The translations under genes were made by a program, and so were the position numbers. Shown here piece by piece: positions 4,752 to 7,052 of a stretch of DNA of 7,052 bases. The first letter of the stretch is position 1. The number at the start of each line of letters is the position of its first letter. The notes under the pieces are model-generated. The model did no database searches. It worked only from the letters and a program-made list of their open reading frames with translations, and had not been told where the DNA came from. The stretch is from positions 1 to 7,052 of the forward strand of contig JABDQY010000121.1 of the NCBI GenBank assembly GCA_013042025.1, read 5' to 3'. Origin of the DNA: Bacteroidia bacterium (GTDB lineage Bacteria; Bacteroidota; Bacteroidia; NS11-12g; UBA9320).

Positions 4752-6613
4752 TTTAATAAATCCCAACGAATGTTAAGACGCATTTTACGAGGCATAATTG
4801 GGTACGAAGGGGAACTGTAATACGTTGAACCCATTAGTCCCATCTGAGTATGGAAAAACTCAATTCCAAAACAGAAACTTTTTACACGTGCATTAACATA
4901 TGTATTTATTGGAGGATACATTTCAAAGGATTTGGTTCCAATTTGCCATTGCCGTGTATATGGATTGTATACGGGACTATTAAAATCACTGAACCAGAAA
5001 GACTTTGCTCCTAACTGTAATTTAAGCTTCTTAGAGAATAATCTAAACTGTGTGTATACATTCGCTTGTGCGGAATAGCTAGGCCGAGGTAACACACTTT
5101 GATTTGAACTATTTAAGAAAGTTACTTTTACTGCTGATCCAAAGTAATTAGTGCTGAACTTATACTTCCCCGAAATATTGACTAAACTTACAAAATCGTT
5201 GTGCTGGTTTGGTGTATTATCGGAAGCAAAATAAATTAATCCCTTTACTGTTTCGGCGTTTACCGATATAGCAACAGAATGGTTGTTTAACAGAATCGCT
5301 GCGTCTCCAAACAATTGATTTAGACTAGTTTTATCAAAGCTATTGTTCCATACAATTGCATTGGAGTAGAAGCTTTTTTCCATGAAATTAGGTTCTACTA
5401 ATTGAGACAAAATTCCTCCTTTGATTTTTACATTTTTGATCGAAGTACCTAGGCTTGCATTCAAATTATAATCTCCCTGGTTATATCCCAAAACTCCAAA
5501 ACGAATAGCACCAACTAAGTCTATGTCCTTAATGGAAAGTCGTGTTCCTCCGTTCAAATAAACATTATTGAATTGACTTACATCACCGTTGTTAAATATT
5601 GAATTGTATGAATGTTCAATTCCGATATTTAATTTAAGCGGTTTTAGTTTAATCATATAACCAACTTCATTACTAACTCTTCGGTGACTAAATGAATCCT
5701 TAAACGCACTTAATTGCAATCCGTAATAACTTGAATCAGGACTGTAATCTTCAAATTCGGTTCTTTTAGTTCCAAAAATGGATTTCAAATAAAACTGGTT
5801 TGTAAAACGTGTAATATCATGTTTTTTAGTACTATCTTCAGGTGCTTGTCCTGGTCGAAAGTATTGAACTACCTTAAACTGATTTTGAGCATAAGACCCG
5901 AAAGCTTCTGTTAAGCGAGCTTCATTGTTCTCCAATTTATTTCTACCTTCTAAAGAATTAAAAATTGAATCGCTTGAAATACCTCCGCTTTCCACATTTC
6001 TAAATTTATTCCAAACATATGAAAATAGGATTTCATAGTTTCTGTTTTTAGAAAAGTATGCTGTGTAGAATTTGGTATTAAATAGGTTGTTCATACGCAC
6101 CCGATCTACGTCTTGAATATCTGAAAAATAGAAATTCTGATTTTTCAATCGATTATAGTCTACACCAAAGAATAAGCGTTCTGATATCTTTTGAGCATGA
6201 GTAACTTCAATTGATATTAACTCATTGCTTCCTTGTGAATAGTTTACCCGTGTAAAGGGATTGTCTGTATTGTAGATGTTTATTGTGTCGTCAATTAAAT
6301 ATGGAGCCACAAGAGAATTTCCAAACTGTAAGTTTAATTCTCTTTCATTGGTTTTTGTTAAATCCAAAACAGGACTCCCTTCTAAACCTAAATCCAAGAA
6401 AGGGAAATAAGATTTGTAGGCAGTATAGTAATCGTAAAAGTCGTTTAGAGTTGTATCTATCCTTTGACTATCTAATTCTAAATTTAGTATATCAAATTCA
6501 TCATAAGTTGATACTTCAAGTGGCTTGTATCGGTGAGCATCGGTTGTATCCAAAATTTGTCCAAATGAAGCTTGGGCCATCAGAATGAATATTAATACCC
6601 CGATTTTTTTCAA
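4748..6613 (-). CDS. Putative outer-membrane porin of the Bacteroidota Porin_10 type
   Basis: The 621-residue product starts with a signal peptide (MKKIGVLIFILMAQASFG, cleavage before Q19). A polar N-terminal region follows, then many alternating hydrophobic/polar stretches typical of beta-strands, ending in MRLNIRWDLLN. Segments typical of this family are YNTDNPFTRVNYSQGSN (114-130), HAQKISERLFFGVDYNRL (139-156) and WNKFRNVESGGI (201-212). It should sit in the outer membrane as a barrel; its solute is unknown. The start is TTG at 6613. Upstream in frame only two codons precede a stop, and the next Met (12) would destroy the signal peptide. The AAAGGA directly abutting the TTG is too close to act as a normal Shine-Dalgarno. 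Initiation therefore probably depends on translation of the lipoprotein gene, whose stop is 6 nt upstream. The 3' end overlaps the OmpA-like gene by 4 bp, with no visible terminator between them. Confidence 0.88.
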   Translation of the reverse strand: MKKIGVLIFILMAQASFGQILDTTDAHRYKPLEVSTYDEFDILNLELDSQRIDTTLNDFYDYYTAYKSYFPFLDLGLEGSPVLDLTKTNERELNLQFGNSLVAPYLIDDTINIYNTDNPFTRVNYSQGSNELISIEVTHAQKISERLFFGVDYNRLKNQNFYFSDIQDVDRVRMNNLFNTKFYTAYFSKNRNYEILFSYVWNKFRNVESGGISSDSIFNSLEGRNKLENNEARLTEAFGSYAQNQFKVVQYFRPGQAPEDSTKKHDITRFTNQFYLKSIFGTKRTEFEDYSPDSSYYGLQLSAFKDSFSHRRVSNEVGYMIKLKPLKLNIGIEHSYNSIFNNGDVSQFNNVYLNGGTRLSIKDIDLVGAIRFGVLGYNQGDYNLNASLGTSIKNVKIKGGILSQLVEPNFMEKSFYSNAIVWNNSFDKTSLNQLFGDAAILLNNHSVAISVNAETVKGLIYFASDNTPNQHNDFVSLVNISGKYKFSTNYFGSAVKVTFLNSSNQSVLPRPSYSAQANVYTQFRLFSKKLKLQLGAKSFWFSDFNSPVYNPYTRQWQIGTKSFEMYPPINTYVNARVKSFCFGIEFFHTQMGLMGSTYYSSPSYPIMPRKMRLNIRWDLLN

Positions 6614-6619
6614 TCCTTT

Positions 6620-7033
6620 TTAGTCTTTAGATGTAAAATTATAATTCAAGGTAGTAACTCTATTTAAAGAATCACTTGCTGTCACCAATACAGTGTATTC
6701 AATACTATCGGTTGATGGAACTGGATAAAAAGTATCCAGTAAAAATGTTTTGCTATTTATCCCTTTAACAAAATTCATAATTGGTGCAGAAACATTTGGA
6801 GCTAATTGAAAATTTATTTCTTTGATTCCATAGTCGTCGCTGAAATCAACTTTAATAGGAATTTGACTTAATCCTGAATAGGTACTATCCAACACCGGAT
6901 GGTGAACATTTATAACTGGTGCTAGAGTGTCATTATCTAATGGGTCATCATATGAATAGTCCGGAAGATTTATTTCATCCTTACACGCAAACGCGAAAAC
7001 AATCATTGAAAATACTATAAGTATTTTTTTCAT
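6620..7033 (-). CDS. Small lipoprotein with an Ig-like beta-sandwich region
   Basis: The 137-residue product has a lipoprotein signal peptide (MKKILIVFSMIVFAFAC) with the acylated cysteine at C17, followed by KDE. Lys plus two acidic residues after the cysteine resembles the lipoprotein export signal that sends Bacteroidota lipoproteins to the cell surface. An acidic linker (about 25-37) follows. Then comes a region of alternating strands, APVINVHHP, IPIKVDFSDDYGIKEINFQL, IEYTVLVTASDSLNRV and TTLNYNF, which looks like one bacterial Ig-like domain (DUF4625 or Big-like; not resolved). The ATG is preceded only by AT-rich sequence, and the promoter is at or beyond the window edge. It is the first visible gene of a pair with the porin, 6 nt apart, suggesting co-translation and a joint outer-membrane role. 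No function is known to me. Confidence 0.85.
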   Translation of the reverse strand: MKKILIVFSMIVFAFACKDEINLPDYSYDDPLDNDTLAPVINVHHPVLDSTYSGLSQIPIKVDFSDDYGIKEINFQLAPNVSAPIMNFVKGINSKTFLLDTFYPVPSTDSIEYTVLVTASDSLNRVTTLNYNFTSKD

Positions 7034-7052
7034 ATTGCAAATAACATAAAAT

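Overview
The window reads as AT-rich chromosome from a member of the Bacteroidota. Several signs agree. There is a Bacteroidota-type outer-membrane porin of the Porin_10 kind. Signal peptides are cleaved just before Gln, or are lipoprotein signals followed by Lys-Asp. An OmpA-family protein carries a carboxypeptidase-regulatory-like middle domain. Several starts are preceded by exact TAnnTTTG motifs, the -7 element of the Bacteroidota housekeeping sigma factor, and Shine-Dalgarno sequences are mostly absent. The genus cannot be fixed from this window.

Left part (1-1814, all minus strand): the N-terminal 209 codons of an unrecognised Rossmann-like protein that runs off the window edge with its own promoter; a stand-alone CheY-like receiver; and a 187-residue protein with an acidic disordered linker, whose C-terminal domain resembles the DNA polymerase III psi subunit (HolD). 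The psi assignment is an inference. The last gene is divergent from ilvE (1870-2919, plus), a branched-chain aminotransferase. The 55-bp divergent spacer holds one perfect TAnnTTTG box per direction. Each lies exactly 4 nt before a GTG start, so both mRNAs may be leaderless.

Middle part (2920-3665): facing ilvE is a decayed minus-strand lipoprotein gene of the DUF4440/SnoaL-like family. It is readable in a single frame from ATG to stop but interrupted by three nonsense codons and no frameshift. A non-coding stretch follows with a 17-bp palindrome, an 11-bp tandem repeat, a TAnnTTTG box and a terminator-shaped hairpin sitting between that box and the next gene.

Right part (3666-7033): a plus-strand secreted protein with two OmpA-C-like domains around a beta-sandwich-like middle is convergent with a minus-strand pair, a small lipoprotein with an Ig-like region followed 6 nt later by the porin. 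The OmpA-like and porin genes overlap by 4 bp at their stop codons. These three products would act in the envelope (peptidoglycan anchoring, outer-membrane channel, lipoprotein). The left genes are unrelated housekeeping or signalling functions.

I found no mobile element, CRISPR array, tRNA, rRNA or defence cassette, and nothing that looks like a new multi-gene system. The most useful leads are the paired leaderless GTG starts, the possible psi subunit, the nonsense-only pseudogene, the double OmpA-domain protein and the hairpin in its leader.
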